A stretch of DNA of 64,000 nucleotides from Symbiotaphrina buchneri. Lineage: Eukaryota; Ascomycota; Symbiotaphrinales; Symbiotaphrinaceae. Below, one piece after another: positions 32,224 through 43,513 of the stretch. The DNA lies in assembly GCA_001599915.1 (NCBI GenBank), contig BCIG01000019.1, positions 124,001-188,000 on the forward strand, in the 5' to 3' direction. The position numbers and the translations under genes were made by a program. The notes under the pieces are model-generated. The model saw only the letters and a program-made list of their open reading frames with translations, had not been told where the DNA came from and ran no database searches. Each line of letters opens with the position of its first letter. Within the stretch, counting starts at the first letter, position 1.

Positions 32224-34476
32224 TCACCCCCCACCACCACCGCACCCACCTCCTCCTCCACCACCACACCCTCCTCCTCCTCCCCCGCATCCCCCACCAC
32301 TCCCACAGCCTCCTCCGCCACCACAACTCGCGCCCGCCCCGCCCCCTCCAAAGCCACCACACCCGCCCGCCGCACACGTGCCCGCCACACAATTCCCGAC
32401 CTCCCCCGCACCAGTCGGGACATACGCCGGATCACACGGATACACATCACCATTCATGACGCACGGGTCAACGCCATAGGGGATATAGACCGGGTACATG
32501 AGCGGGTAGCCATACGCATAGACGAGGTAATCGTCCCGCGAGGGGGCGGGGCGACCGCGTTTCTCCTCGCGCTGGGAGTGGTCGCGGTAGGCGCGCTCGA
32601 GGCGCGCGGCGCCGATGCGTGCGTCGAGGGAGGAGGAGCTGCGGACTGCGTTGTGTGCGCTGATGTGGGGGTTGCGCGAGGCGGATGTGAGCGCTGCCTC
32701 GCGGTCGTGGGCGGTGCCCGCTGGGGTGCTGGGTTTCTTCCAGGAAAGGGATGGGGAGGAGGTGTAGAGGGCTTCGTTGGCGGTGTGGACGGAGCGGCGG
32801 AAGAGGCGGTCGACGGAGGAGGTGTGGGATTCGCGGACGGCGCAGCAGTACCAGCAGGTGCACTCGCTGTAGGGCTCGGAGAACCTGCTTTGGTAGATGC
32901 GCGACGTCCAGGTGAAGGCGTCGTTGAGTTTCTCCTGGGGCACTTTGTCGTCGTGGTCGATGAATTTGCGGGTTAGCGTGACGGTGTATTGGTAGTAACC
33001 ATATGGCATGAGTTGGTGCGTGTGCCATGCCAGATCGACGTCCAGGGTAGGTACTGCCATCGACCTGGGGTTGTCCCTGATGATGGTCATGAAGCGCTTG
33101 TATTTGACCAGCAGCCGCTCCATGGTCGATTCCAGCGCGGGAGAGTGCAGCCAGTCGATGGCGTGCATTTTCTCGATGAATGAACCCTGGCGGATGACGG
33201 CGCCGACCAGGTCCAATGCGAAGGGAGACGAGTTGTCCCAGTATCGTGACATCATGCGCCTAACAGCGATGGATTCGTCTCGTGCTATGGTCGTCTTGTG
33301 CTTTTTAGCGGACCGAATGAGTTCCTTGTTCCGCAGGGCCTTTTCCCACATCTTCCGCAGGTCCGCCATGGAGCCGGACAGCTGCAGTGCTTCAGACCCA
33401 AGACCGCTGAGTAGGAGTTGGTTGGGGAAGAACGACTCATGCGGGCCGTAACCCATATTGGTCTTCGGTTCTGCGGGCATGCCTTCCGTGCTCAGCACTG
33501 TCCCGGGCAGAGGGTATCCATATTTGAGCAAGTCTTGAACGTCTCTCCGGAACCTGGCCACCCGCAAAGCATCATGGGTAACCTCAGCCTTGCAGAGGTG
33601 GCACTGGGCTAGAAATCCCCGGTCCGCGTAGCCGGCGCCACTATTGTATGAATTCGTACTGTGGCTGAAGCCGCAACCCCTCGTCCATGGCACACCGATC
33701 CACATGGAGCACTTGGGGCAGCGTATGTCGGCTTTCAGCGGACCGTCAAGGTTGTTCCAAGTCAGCTTGGTGTTCTTTTCGAAATGTCGTTGTGATTCGG
33801 AATTGGGCTTGTAGTCGAACGTCATATTGTCAATGGCGCTGTCGACCGCCTCCCAATAGATCCCATGTGCGAACAGGTGCATTACGCCATATCGAAGGCA
33901 GTCTTCCAAGAAGCCGCGTGGGTTGAGCATGTAAGCATGCAACACCATCAAGACATCCAGAGGCGGTAAGGAGTCCTTGTGCAACGACACCGGAGTGCTG
34001 CCAAAGGCCATCACTTTCTTCGCAGCGTCTTTGTCCTCCATATCATACCTGGTCAAGCGTCGAGACGAGCTCGGGAGTGCCTCCCACCAGACCCTGAATC
34101 GCTCCACAGCCCGCGCCGTATACACCGCCCAGCGTTTCTCGCGCATCTTGGCCGCATCGGCATCTCTGGTCTCCGGCGGTGGATTCGGCCGCGTATCCGT
34201 GAGGCCAAAGAGGCCATCGGTGTTGGCCACCTCCTCGCGGAGGTTCTGGAAGCATTCAAGGAGCTTCAGGTGCGCAATGCAATGGTTTGTGCCGGGGATG
34301 GTCGCCTGCTTGAGGTTGAGGTTGGCTAGTCGAGCCGTGAGCTCCCCGCCATATTCGGGCAGATCTTCGAAGTAAGCTGGCGGCTGCTCCTTCTGTGAGT
34401 CTCCGTTGCTTTGTTTCTCCATTGAGCCCTTCTCAGGGACTGGAGGCTTGATGTCCTTTGAAGATGTCGCGGCCAT
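32224..34476 (-). CDS. DUF1399 / glycine-rich-domain protein
   Basis: A single exon of 750 residues. I start at MAATSSKDI; the longer frame begins at a TTG. The core has the DUF1399 signature DVDLAWHTHQLMP near residue 490, with the preceding FIEKMHAIDWLHSP. There is also a cysteine-rich patch, CPKCSMWIGVPW...CHLC, that could bind zinc, and CTCWYCC later. The last 65 residues are almost only Gly and Cys in runs such as CGGGGGGCGGGG. Plant members (GRDP proteins) have the same layout of DUF1399 followed by a Gly-rich tail and are linked to stress and auxin responses. In fungi the role is unknown. The tail is encoded by a CCA/CCT-type low-complexity tract at 32220-32400. Confidence 0.9.
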   Translation of the reverse strand: MAATSSKDIKPPVPEKGSMEKQSNGDSQKEQPPAYFEDLPEYGGELTARLANLNLKQATIPGTNHCIAHLKLLECFQNLREEVANTDGLFGLTDTRPNPPPETRDADAAKMREKRWAVYTARAVERFRVWWEALPSSSRRLTRYDMEDKDAAKKVMAFGSTPVSLHKDSLPPLDVLMVLHAYMLNPRGFLEDCLRYGVMHLFAHGIYWEAVDSAIDNMTFDYKPNSESQRHFEKNTKLTWNNLDGPLKADIRCPKCSMWIGVPWTRGCGFSHSTNSYNSGAGYADRGFLAQCHLCKAEVTHDALRVARFRRDVQDLLKYGYPLPGTVLSTEGMPAEPKTNMGYGPHESFFPNQLLLSGLGSEALQLSGSMADLRKMWEKALRNKELIRSAKKHKTTIARDESIAVRRMMSRYWDNSSPFALDLVGAVIRQGSFIEKMHAIDWLHSPALESTMERLLVKYKRFMTIIRDNPRSMAVPTLDVDLAWHTHQLMPYGYYQYTVTLTRKFIDHDDKVPQEKLNDAFTWTSRIYQSRFSEPYSECTCWYCCAVRESHTSSVDRLFRRSVHTANEALYTSSPSLSWKKPSTPAGTAHDREAALTSASRNPHISAHNAVRSSSSLDARIGAARLERAYRDHSQREEKRGRPAPSRDDYLVYAYGYPLMYPVYIPYGVDPCVMNGDVYPCDPAYVPTGAGEVGNCVAGTCAAGGCGGFGGGGAGASCGGGGGCGSGGGCGGGGGGCGGGGGGGCGGGGG

Positions 34477-35431
34477 ACTTGCGAGTAAGATCCTTGAAGA
34501 TAGATAGGACAAAGGGGAATCAGCGACAGTAATTTATAGCCTGATGTTATCTCGGGCTGTGAGTCACGGCGCAGAAGCCTATGCTCGGCGTCTCGATGGG
34601 CGATGTCATGGCCGTGGCTTGCTTACTTTGTTACGCTGGCTCAGAAGGAGTGGGGTCCGCTGGCAAGGCTGAGACGCCTGGCTGACTGCCTTGCGAGCCC
34701 GCGAAGCTTAACCAAATTAAGCCCCACATCCCTCCCTGTGCGCCTTGTTACCTTAATCACATGAAGGTCGGGAAAACTCGATAGCGATAGCCCTACGGTG
34801 TACATAATGAATGACATAGCACACTACCCATCAGTACAAACGAATCTTCCGCCAAGTATTTTGACTCTGGCTGCTCTCCTAAGCCCCCAATTGGCCGAAC
34901 CACCCCGTTGACCCCCAAATAGGGTCAACTCTGAGCCAAGGCAGAGCACGCCCGCAATTGAGTTCCCATCCTTATTTTGGTACAAGCTCTAACCCCCGGT
35001 CTGCCTTCGGCGTGTCCTCATCCATTGCTCTCAGTTCTTGACGTGTTCGCTTCTCTGCTTGCTCCGGAGACACATGCCACAAGCGACAGTCGTGATTGGT
35101 GCAAGGCAAGCTGGCTCGCTCAAAAGAGACATTATGTTGGGCTTCTGGAGTCTGGAGCCTACTTTAGACACTTTTGTGGAAGAGCCCCGTAGATACATGT
35201 CTATATCTGACCTATTGTAATCTATGATATGCCCCAGTAATATCGCTACACGTCACCGAGGGAAATTCCGCTATCAATTATGCAATTTTCAACTTGGCTA
35301 AAGTGGTATCACAACATCATTTGGATGACAGCAGGGGGTATATGCATCAGCCCACCCACGGCAAGACCAACACCAGACCAAAACTCCGGATGCACCTTCG
35401 CTGAATAGACTGCAAACTCAATCCCATCCCG
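34477..35431. other. Intergenic
   Basis: Upstream region of the DUF1399 gene and 3' flank of the serine-rich gene. No gene or repeat is seen. Confidence 0.5.
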
Positions 35432-36730
35432 TCATGACTCATCCAGCGGATCCTTTGATTCCCCGCCAGGGCTTTCTGCCTCCTCCTCATCATCCTCATC
35501 TCTCTGCCTTGCCTCCTCAGTAAATATGCCCAGTCCCACTGGCCCGTGCACTTCCATCCCCCTCTGCTCGTCCGTCGGCACCGCCTTAACAGCACCTTCT
35601 GCCTCGCCATCTTCATGCCGGATCATCAGCTTGTTACCGGAGACTTTCTCCACGCTAATACGAGGGGCAGATCCGGAAGTTTGCGATGATCCCGCGCCCG
35701 ACGGCTTCCGATTCCAGCTCGCCTGCTGCGCGCCCAGGGGGCCGAAGTAATCGTATCCGCCCGGTTCGTCGTCTTCCGGAAAGTCGGGAATGAGGCATTC
35801 CGCTGCGTGAACGCCGCTGTAAGGCCGCATTGGCGTTCCCATAGTGCCCATAGAGCTCGTAGACGGGCGGCCACCCGACGAGGAAGCAGTGGGCGGACCT
35901 GAACTTGTATAGAAGGAGGCCGCGGAGAGTCGCGGTAGTTTTATGGATTCGGGAACGGGTGATAGGGTGGTAGCTTGAGAGGCGGTGTTCGAGGGGCGCC
36001 GGCCGGGCGGATTGGAAGTTGCAGGGGGCCCGCTGAAAGGTGGAGCGAGGTTGGTGGAGGTGACCGAGTTGCGAGTTGCTGATCGACGACGAGATGAAGG
36101 GATCGAGGAATTCGTGGAAGTGGATGCTTGTGAGAAGCGTCGCTCAGCCTCGCTCGCCCATGGGTCCGAGCTAGAGCCGGGCCAGAATGACATGCCACGC
36201 TCGGCGGCGGCGGCGCTGGAAATGCTGCCATATCTCCCTGGCGCCCGGCCATCGGTGCCCGCCATGGCAGCCGCACCGGCGTCCTCTGTACCTTGTGCGC
36301 CTGGAGCCCAATCTTTGGCTTCACCAGGAGGGGACGCGGGACCGCTCCAAGGATCAGCACGGTTACCCAGCCACCCTTCGGTCCAGCTGAAGGGCGATTG
36401 GCCTATACTGGGCGGCTTCGCTATGGAACTTCCGGCTATGGACCCCTTACGGAAGTCGTTGACATCCAGGTTCCAAGCCGAGATGCGCCTTGATGCGCCG
36501 GTAGGGGTGGTGACAGGGTCTGCAGCGGCGGGATCGTCAACAGATAAGTAGCCAAAGATGTCGTTGTTGGAGTATTGGGTGCCGTCACCGGCGTTCGTGG
36601 TTTTCGAAGTGGTAGAGTGTGCCCGGCGCTCCGTCTGCAGAGACTTTTTGGAGCTGTGCCTTGTGGTGTGCTCCTTGCTGTGACGGCTGAAAGGGTTCCA
36701 GGATGACCTGTCGACTGACGGTTTCTCCAT
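35432..36730 (-). CDS. Serine/proline-rich protein of unknown function
   Basis: A single exon of 432 residues from a good ATG. The whole protein is low complexity and rich in Ser, Pro, Gly and Ala. It has recurring short motifs that look like conserved docking or phosphorylation sites: NDIFGYLSVDD near residue 57, ISAWNLDVNDFRKGS, PFSWTEGWLGN, AAECLIPDFPEDDEPGGYDYFGPLGA and KVSGNKLMIRHEDG. The C-terminus is acidic (DEDDEEEAES). There is no signal peptide or membrane span. The well-formed motifs spaced along a disordered chain suggest a real, conserved fungal scaffold or regulator. I do not recognise the family. Its start lies only 13 bases after the predicted end of the rhodopsin-domain gene upstream. 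Confidence 0.7.
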   Translation of the reverse strand: MEKPSVDRSSWNPFSRHSKEHTTRHSSKKSLQTERRAHSTTSKTTNAGDGTQYSNNDIFGYLSVDDPAAADPVTTPTGASRRISAWNLDVNDFRKGSIAGSSIAKPPSIGQSPFSWTEGWLGNRADPWSGPASPPGEAKDWAPGAQGTEDAGAAAMAGTDGRAPGRYGSISSAAAAERGMSFWPGSSSDPWASEAERRFSQASTSTNSSIPSSRRRSATRNSVTSTNLAPPFSGPPATSNPPGRRPSNTASQATTLSPVPESIKLPRLSAASFYTSSGPPTASSSGGRPSTSSMGTMGTPMRPYSGVHAAECLIPDFPEDDEPGGYDYFGPLGAQQASWNRKPSGAGSSQTSGSAPRISVEKVSGNKLMIRHEDGEAEGAVKAVPTDEQRGMEVHGPVGLGIFTEEARQRDEDDEEEAESPGGESKDPLDES

Positions 36731-36743
36731 CGATCGTGTGTTG

Positions 36744-38074
36744 TCATTTTCCTGGGGCTATCCTCAATGTCCCCTGACTTGCGACTGTGGATATGCCCCG
36801 ATGTATCCATCAGCCGGTGTGCTATACGGCGAGGTGAAACTTTGGTGAAAAGTGGTCTGATAGCCGGAACGCTTGCAGTAATGATCGCCAAGTTCGTCTC
36901 CACGAATGAACAGATGTTGATATCTCGAGACGCCCCTAGACAACGAGATCATTCTTAGTCTGAAGAACTCCCCTTTGCGCTACAGATATTCAATAAAGAT
37001 GAGGAAGATTGCATACACGTAACGTCTGAAGAGCCCATTATTATACGGATAGTGGTGATACGAACAACAGAGGCGATGCAGGAACTTTGTAGAATATAAG
37101 TCAGTCGATCAAGTCAGCTGTAGACTAGCGGGGGGTGTAAACGTACAAGAGTCCAAAGGAGAAGATAATGATGAGTCAAATCCGTTGCTTCTTTGACACG
37201 TTAAGTCCTGAGAGAGATCATCATATCAGCACAAGGGCGCAAAGTAATGTTCGCGGGGCAACATACGCCACAGCTCCCTCACCGGTAACAGTAGAATTAC
37301 AAAGTCCGATGCCGTTTGGAATCCATTGAATGCATATTGCAGTGCCGCCTTGTTGACGCAATGAGGAGTCCCCCGTGGAGTAGTCAAATATACATCTTCA
37401 ACAGGCACGCATTGAAGAATGAAAGTAATGACGAACGCGACGGTTGCTAGACAGATGATACAGACGCAGACGTGCAAGACACGCCGAAAAGATGGTTCGG
37501 CGAACAGGCGGAGGTAGAAGGTCAGTATGGATATCTTGACAAATCCGATACCGATAGCGTAGATCCATTGTATGATCCAAATAAGCTGTTCGACGTTAAA
37601 TTTCGGAGGTGGTACAGGGGCTCCACATGCAGTTATGATCACATACAAGCAAAATCTTCCACAGATTTGAGGGTTCCACGTCGTAGATGTGTCGTCCGCC
37701 GCCATAATGAGTATCTAACCACCAATATCAGCAAGAACTAACGGGCATCTTCGGGAGCCGTACCGAGGATAAAGAGCGTGAAGTCCATGGCAGAGAAAAG
37801 CTGTATCAGTCAGCATCATGCCCATACAAAGAGCCCAAGGAGTTATACCAAGCCCACAATTATGAAGCAGTCATCGAGGCCGAAGAATCGAACCAGACGT
37901 GTCCGACAGTATATCCTCAATGCTACCGCAATGGCTGCCGACCCCAGCATGACACACTGCCCGGCGATGAGGCTGGGTCCATAATTTGGGCCAGTCTTGA
38001 AGAGTTAGTATTCCGCGGATATGGACATCAGGCGCAAAACTAACCCCGTAGCCCGCAGATGCTGCCTCCGACAT
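36744..38074 (-). pseudogene. Second rhodopsin-domain membrane protein, with a premature stop
   Basis: Nine exons can be drawn: 38074-38045, 37995-37849, 37800-37764, 37714-37647, 37585-37267, 37207-37147, 37084-37017, 36935-36828 and 36784-36744. They sum to 879 bases in frame. The protein has the family hallmarks: ALRIYCRTRLVRFFGLDDCF, THYGGGRHIYDVEPSNLWK, YAIGIGFVKISILTFYLRLF, ILLLPVRELWRL, FSFGLFSCIASVVRITT and SFVETNLAIITASVPAIRPLF. However, exon 6 has an in-frame TGA (37178-37176) where the family has a small residue, in KKQRI-stop-LIIIFSFG. Everything around it is well kept, so the lesion is recent or an error. The last exon is the weakest part; without the 43-base final intron the frame runs on into the next gene. 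Confidence 0.75.
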
Positions 38075-39393
38075 CTCAACCGCCGCTGAAGGAGAAAATA
38101 CTCCCAGCTGGGGTTGAGTTGAAGCAGCTGAAATTCGGAATCGACAAAACGACGCAAATTCCTCGGCGGTTGTAGGTCTCGGGGTTGCATTGATGCGTAG
38201 AATAACGGCGCCTTGATTACCAGGGGAGACGTGGTTGAACCACCGCGGAGACTAACTCGCTCGGGCCCTTTGCTTGCATCAACACCGCGTTGTCGGAGAG
38301 GGACCCTCGACTGGTCCAAGCGCTCCTCTTTTGCGCTCGTCAACACTGACAGGTACCGGGTTTATCACGCAAGATTGCTTTGCAGGAAGTGGATCAAGAC
38401 ACGGATTCATTGTAGGCAGACAGGCAGGAGAGGAGGCGCGTTGTGCAAGGCTCGTATCCATAGCCACCATAGCCTGAGGAACTACCCTGGCCGGCGAGAT
38501 AGCTATGATGGACATGCCACTTTCCATAGAAGGCATCATGGATAGCTCTTGGCGTATCTGTCAAGCCACTCCTGCAGGATCTGGTTTCCTGTTAGGCCCA
38601 AGGTGAACGGCAAGCACTGTGGGCCTGATGTCAACGTCTTTTGCGGTCCGCCGACGTAACCTTCGTCTTTCTCCTGGCTGGATGCTGAAACTGCCCGGCC
38701 ATGGTAAGGGGAGCGAGCAGATTCGAGCGAATCAACGCTTCAACTGGCATAAACATCCTAACGGCTTTGCTGTTTCCGTCGTGACGCCGACTCCCATGTC
38801 TGGAGAAAGTCTAGAGCGTGGGGCCAATGCTCCGACCCGACGTTCTGGGGAATGCGACCCTTTTCCGCTTGCGGCTTCTCTGATGCTTTAGTGCATCCCA
38901 AGGACTCTTTAGCGGCAGGGCCCGGGCCATTTTTGAGCCAGCCCATGCCGGCAGATATACAAGGTTTTGGGAAGGAATTCAAATCATCTCTCTCGGCCGG
39001 CTCGATCGTTTATCATGTCAGGCCATTATTGCTACTTCTTCCAGTAGGCAGACAAAGTGCTGTTGTTGGCGATTGGTGAGCTGTGATTGTTGTCGTAGGG
39101 TTGGAGTAGGAGCTGTCCGAGCACGGAAACAGATTAAAATGATGAATAAGCCAAAATATGACCACACGGCCGATAGACTGATAACGGATTTTCTACTCCG
39201 CCCTCATCTTCTTATCGAATGGCTCTTATGCATCTTATATCTTATCAAGTTCAATGAAAGTCGAGCAGTTGCTACAACATCGCACGCTTCCCAACGCCAG
39301 AGAAAGATATCCGATACGATACAAACAATCCAAGTTGTGCCCGATGCCTCCAATGCCAACAAAGACATTGCGGAGAATTACCCTGAAGAACCC
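38075..39393. other. Intergenic, 1.3 kb
   Basis: Between the rhodopsin-domain gene start and the 3' end of the GH114 gene. I searched here for the missing Sph3 (GH135) gene and saw no trace of it. No repeat is evident. Confidence 0.45.
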
Positions 39394-40488
39394 CTATGCC
39401 CATACCGTTGCTCCTCCGTAAGTGATGGGGCAATTGTCAAACCAGGAATCCAGGTCCGGTGTCTTTATCAACGTGCTCATCCCCCTGCTTCCATCTGCTC
39501 CGCACGCATTTATGATAAACTCCGCGCTGCCTGTATAGGTCTCGTTGACATACTCGATGCGAAACACCGGTCTGCCGGCGGCCACAAACGGCGTGAACAA
39601 GCCGCACTCGTTGTACTCGGCGCACTGCTCCACAATCGCCCAGTCCATGTTGCTCACGACGCTGTTCACCAGGTCTCCGCCGTTCTTCAGTCCGATAGAG
39701 AGTTTGCGGCTGTGTGCTTGTGCCGCTAGGAAGGTGATGTAGTCAATTGCGGTGTCTGAGGTGAGAGCGAAGCCGCTGTCATATGTATACCCGTCGATGT
39801 TATCCGGGTCCACCCCGTCGCAGCCTTTGTCCACCGCCATATCCAGACGCTGGATCATGATGTCCCGCACCGACTGGCTGCGAGTGTCGAGCCACTTCTC
39901 GTCGGGAAAATCGGCCAGCGTGTTGCCCAGCACATTACTAGGAAAGCTGCTCGCGTCCGGCCGATAGCTTTCCAACGTACCGGCAGAAAAATAGCAAATG
40001 ACCTTCCGGTTCAAGGTGTGCATTTCATCGATGGTGCTCTTAGTATTCTCGAACAGGTCGATGTCATACATGGCTGCCAGTGCCGAAATATTGGCCGGCG
40101 TTACAGCGGAGTTGAGCTGGATGTTCCATGGACTCCCAATTGCAGGCTTCCATGCCCCTGTATCCCCGTCATGCGCATGAACTGCCTTCTCATGCTCTGC
40201 CACCGGCACCCCAATTACCACGCCGATTATGGCCAGAACAAGCACAATGATAACGATTTTCCAGCGTGTAGAGAGACGTGTCCAGAAGTTTCTTCTCTTC
40301 CGTCGCCCATTCCGGTTATGGCCAACTGGGCCTGGTAGGGGTTTGAGATAGTCGAGCGATGAAGCGTTACTCTGCTTTGAGGACCGAGAGGAGGACAGAT
40401 CAGAGAGCTCATGACGGCGGGGTTTCAACGGAGGTGATGGAGGGACCGCAACGGAGAGCCGCTGATGTGTTGATGATGAAGACGCCAT
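39394..40488 (-). CDS. ega3: Membrane-anchored GH114 endo-alpha-1,4-galactosaminidase
   Basis: A single exon of 364 residues. A 75-residue Ser/Arg-rich cytosolic part is followed by one membrane helix (about 76-95, WKIVIIVLVLAIIGVVIGVPV) and then an extracellular GH114 barrel: KVICYFSAGTLESYRPD, GCDGVDPDNIDGY, KLSIGLKNGGD and VEQCAEYNECGLF. The acidic residues in DPDNIDGY and EQCAEY fit the catalytic pair of the family. This type II membrane layout is that of Ega3 of Aspergillus fumigatus, which cuts de-acetylated galactosaminogalactan at the cell surface. It lies next to agd3- and uge3-like genes on the same strand, which supports the assignment. Confidence 0.9.
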   Translation of the reverse strand: MASSSSTHQRLSVAVPPSPPLKPRRHELSDLSSSRSSKQSNASSLDYLKPLPGPVGHNRNGRRKRRNFWTRLSTRWKIVIIVLVLAIIGVVIGVPVAEHEKAVHAHDGDTGAWKPAIGSPWNIQLNSAVTPANISALAAMYDIDLFENTKSTIDEMHTLNRKVICYFSAGTLESYRPDASSFPSNVLGNTLADFPDEKWLDTRSQSVRDIMIQRLDMAVDKGCDGVDPDNIDGYTYDSGFALTSDTAIDYITFLAAQAHSRKLSIGLKNGGDLVNSVVSNMDWAIVEQCAEYNECGLFTPFVAAGRPVFRIEYVNETYTGSAEFIINACGADGSRGMSTLIKTPDLDSWFDNCPITYGGATVWA

Positions 40489-41267
40489 GTTCTAGTATTC
40501 TCTGAGCGCCTGTAGAGGCATTGAAAGCATTTCCAACCGCTAAATACCGCTGCTCGAGTAATAGTACAGCCCTATCATAAGCCGCCAAAGAGCAAAATGG
40601 ACTTGAGCATCAAAGGCGTTGAAACCATTGCCAGATCCCAAGCAGAAATGTCCATGGGAATCAGAATGTCATGAGGTGATCTTTGAGACTTGTGTATCAC
40701 GAGAAAATGTCAAGCAGCTTTTGCTCAGGGAAGAAATCAAGACGCCATGCCACTCCATTTTGGCGAATACGGACAAGCATGCAAGTCCAAATCAGACCGC
40801 CGCAGTCGTCAATTCCAGATGCGCAGGCTGGCCCAGATGTTGTCATGCTTGACATGGGTTGGAGCTTGAACCTTGGGCCGTTTCTGGCACTAAACTAGGG
40901 GCCGCTTGGTGCACTTCCGTTTTCGGCCACATCAGATCCCATGTAAACCTACCCTGAACGGCAAAACATGGGAAGGCTGGCATTTTGCAGCGCAAATATG
41001 ACGTCTGAAGATGCGGGTGAGTTACAGCATACCGCATGTATTGCGAAATTGGGAGTTTGCAGCATGCTACTGTTGTGCTGAAATTTCGAGATATTTGACA
41101 GAAACTCTATTTTGCGCTTGAATTGAGATCATTGCAGTTTTGCTGTATAATATACGCCTCGACATCCAATGCTTAATTGCCAACACGAGAACACCACCCA
41201 AAGAAATGCACGTTGACCATGAAATGCAAGACATCAACACTCATAGCGCTCCGAGTTTACCTTCGTA
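40489..41267. other. Intergenic, between ega3-like and agd3-like genes
   Basis: Upstream region of the GH114 gene. I see no gene and no trace of an extra cluster member. Confidence 0.5.
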
Positions 41268-43513
41268 TCAAAGCTGAATTGGAGGATCCAACGTGAAGCT
41301 GACCGGCTGTCCATTGAGCCTAGCCCAGATGGTGAGCGGATCATCACCGACCTGCTCCGTCGCCTGGCCTTGTATATCGGTGACATTGCCTGGAACTTGC
41401 AAGGGGATTGCAGTCCCGCACGTGTTGTCATTACCACAGTAAACACCCACATCTGTGAGATGTGTACTGTTCGTAGTGTAAATGACATACGGATTACAAG
41501 CGTCGCGAGCCATGCGCTTCGCGAATGAGCGTGCGATCTATTAAAGAATGAGCTTAGTATGAACGTAATATTCTGACGGAGTGAGAGCCGTACATCATCG
41601 TGTTTGAGCGTGATCAGAGGCCAGGTGACTAGTTTTTGCACCTCGGCCACGATCGTCTCAACCCACATCTGCAACAGCCCAAGTTGCTGCATTTTGCCGT
41701 TTATAAAGACTTCATCAACATCGGCACTGCGGATATTCGGTTGATGGAACATGTACGGATCGTGATATAGAGTCAGAAGCTGGTCCGTCACGGATGACCG
41801 TTCGATAGCGAGAAGATCGTAGATGGTTGCGTCAGCGGAGTTGTTGGTGGTGTCGATCCACTGTTTGACATCACACGTCACAGTATCGCAATTGTAATAG
41901 ACACGCGTTGAGAAGCGGGGCGTAATATGGAAGTTGTCATAGCCATTCGAGGCCACAGTTGAGATTTGCGGCCACATAAAGTTTTTCTAGGAGTTGTCAG
42001 CACGGTTGACTCAAAAATTGGATGCCTACGGTGTCTTACCGCATTCCGCAGGGCAGGACGTGTGTTATCACCGACAGCGTTCCATAGCCCATTATCACTC
42101 CATGCCCTTAAAACGTCTCCGTTGTGAAGGCCTGTAATAGCTGGAGGTATAAGCCCACTTCCACTGAACTTCTCTGCCAGTGTCAGGTTCAGCCTTTCCG
42201 CATACATCAAATTGTACGCAATCTCTCTCGTGGCATCGTGGTACGTAGCGTTGTCCAGCTCCAAGTGTGTGAAAGTATGCGAGACGAGCCCGAATGCATC
42301 TCTCTGCGTGGTATTGGCCAGCCAAGAGGCAAGAGAGTCAAGATAGATACATTGAGAAGAAGCACTTAGATTGGGATTATCGGGCCAGTAGTTGATTCCA
42401 GTGCCTAGCGGCTTTTTGTATTCCAGGTTATCGCTAGGCTCGGACCAGCCGGTGAATACGGGGTTCCTGCATGTTAGGATGGTTGAGTTCTGCACTTCAG
42501 CATATGCCCAAATCAGATTTCCGTTGCTGTTGAATCCGAACTCCGTGAAGTAGCTGCTGCCCTTATTCATGCGGCTGTTGAGGTCCATTTGCCATGCATA
42601 ATGATTATCCAAGTCCTCCGCCCGGAGACGAAAGTCTTGTCCATCAGGCCAGTACAGCGCAGTCTGTAGAAGAAGGTCATCCACCTGTGTATTGAGATTG
42701 ATGCGTCGATACCCGGGTACAAGACCCCGGTAACCCCATTGTATCCATATGTGACTGAGATATGCGCTTGTTTCAGTGCTATTACTGCCCGAGATGAACA
42801 TGGCCATCTGCTCACGGCCATCATCAAAGCGATTTATGACCCCGCCGGTAGTGTTGTCGGGAAACAGTTCGTTCGGCCCGAATGATAGGAACTCCTCCAC
42901 ATTGGAGCCGTTGACGATCTTTCCAGGATAATGCCAGAGGTATTGTGTGGTGAGGTCTGGGGTTCTGTTGCTTATTAGCCTCCTCACCTCTGCAGCGATA
43001 GGTGTCAACTCACCTCATCCCCGCAAAAGGAAATTCTTTCGCCTGCATATCTCCGTCCAGTGTTACGTTCTGATCCATGGGACTGACACAACAGCCTCCA
43101 TTGACCAACTGTACCCCAAAGTCGGCAACATTGGGCAGCGGGGCCAGTTGGATCATCCGGACATTATACGTCCTTTGGTAATCATATAGCGCATTCCAGC
43201 TGTCATTGCTCAACGCCGACACGGTTAAATTCTTGTTGTTTTGATATTGTGCTTGTTGATAGACGATAATCAAGCCGTAGTTTCCAATTCCATTGGTATC
43301 ATTCAACGATGGTAACGTGGCTTCCTGTTTGCCAGTCTTTAGGGTGTCGAAAGGCACACCGTACCCATTGAGCATGTAGGACGTAGAATTTCCGGAGTCG
43401 TCATCGACCGCGATGATGAGCGCAGTCGACCGAAATTGAGCACAGTAGCAGAATTGCAGAATGGTAGCAAGTGCTATGAGAAGACGGACAGCATGCCTAA
43501 TTGCAGGGGACAT
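41268..43513 (-). CDS. agd3: Agd3-type GalNAc-polysaccharide deacetylase
   Basis: Four exons (43513-43014, 42964-42040, 41986-41594, 41537-41268) sum to 2088 bases, or 695 residues. A signal peptide (about residues 1-24, ending LQFCYC) is followed by a strand with ALIIAVDDDSG, an acidic trio near residues 37-39. The metal-binding motif HTFTH starts at residue 396 (42279-42265) in LVSHTFTHLELD. The chain has many N-glycosylation sites and a terminal beta-rich part. It matches Agd3 of Aspergillus fumigatus (carbohydrate esterase family 18), a secreted enzyme that removes acetyl groups from GalNAc in galactosaminogalactan, making it cationic and adhesive. All exon phases agree and no lesion is seen. 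Confidence 0.92.

Noticed and set aside
36436-36903. Minus-strand frame continuing the rhodopsin-domain protein into the next gene
   Set aside because: The start (ETNLAIITASVPAIRPLF) is real and is used as exon 8, but the rest overlaps the serine-rich gene in another frame and has low complexity; a short final intron gives a separate stop at 36744.
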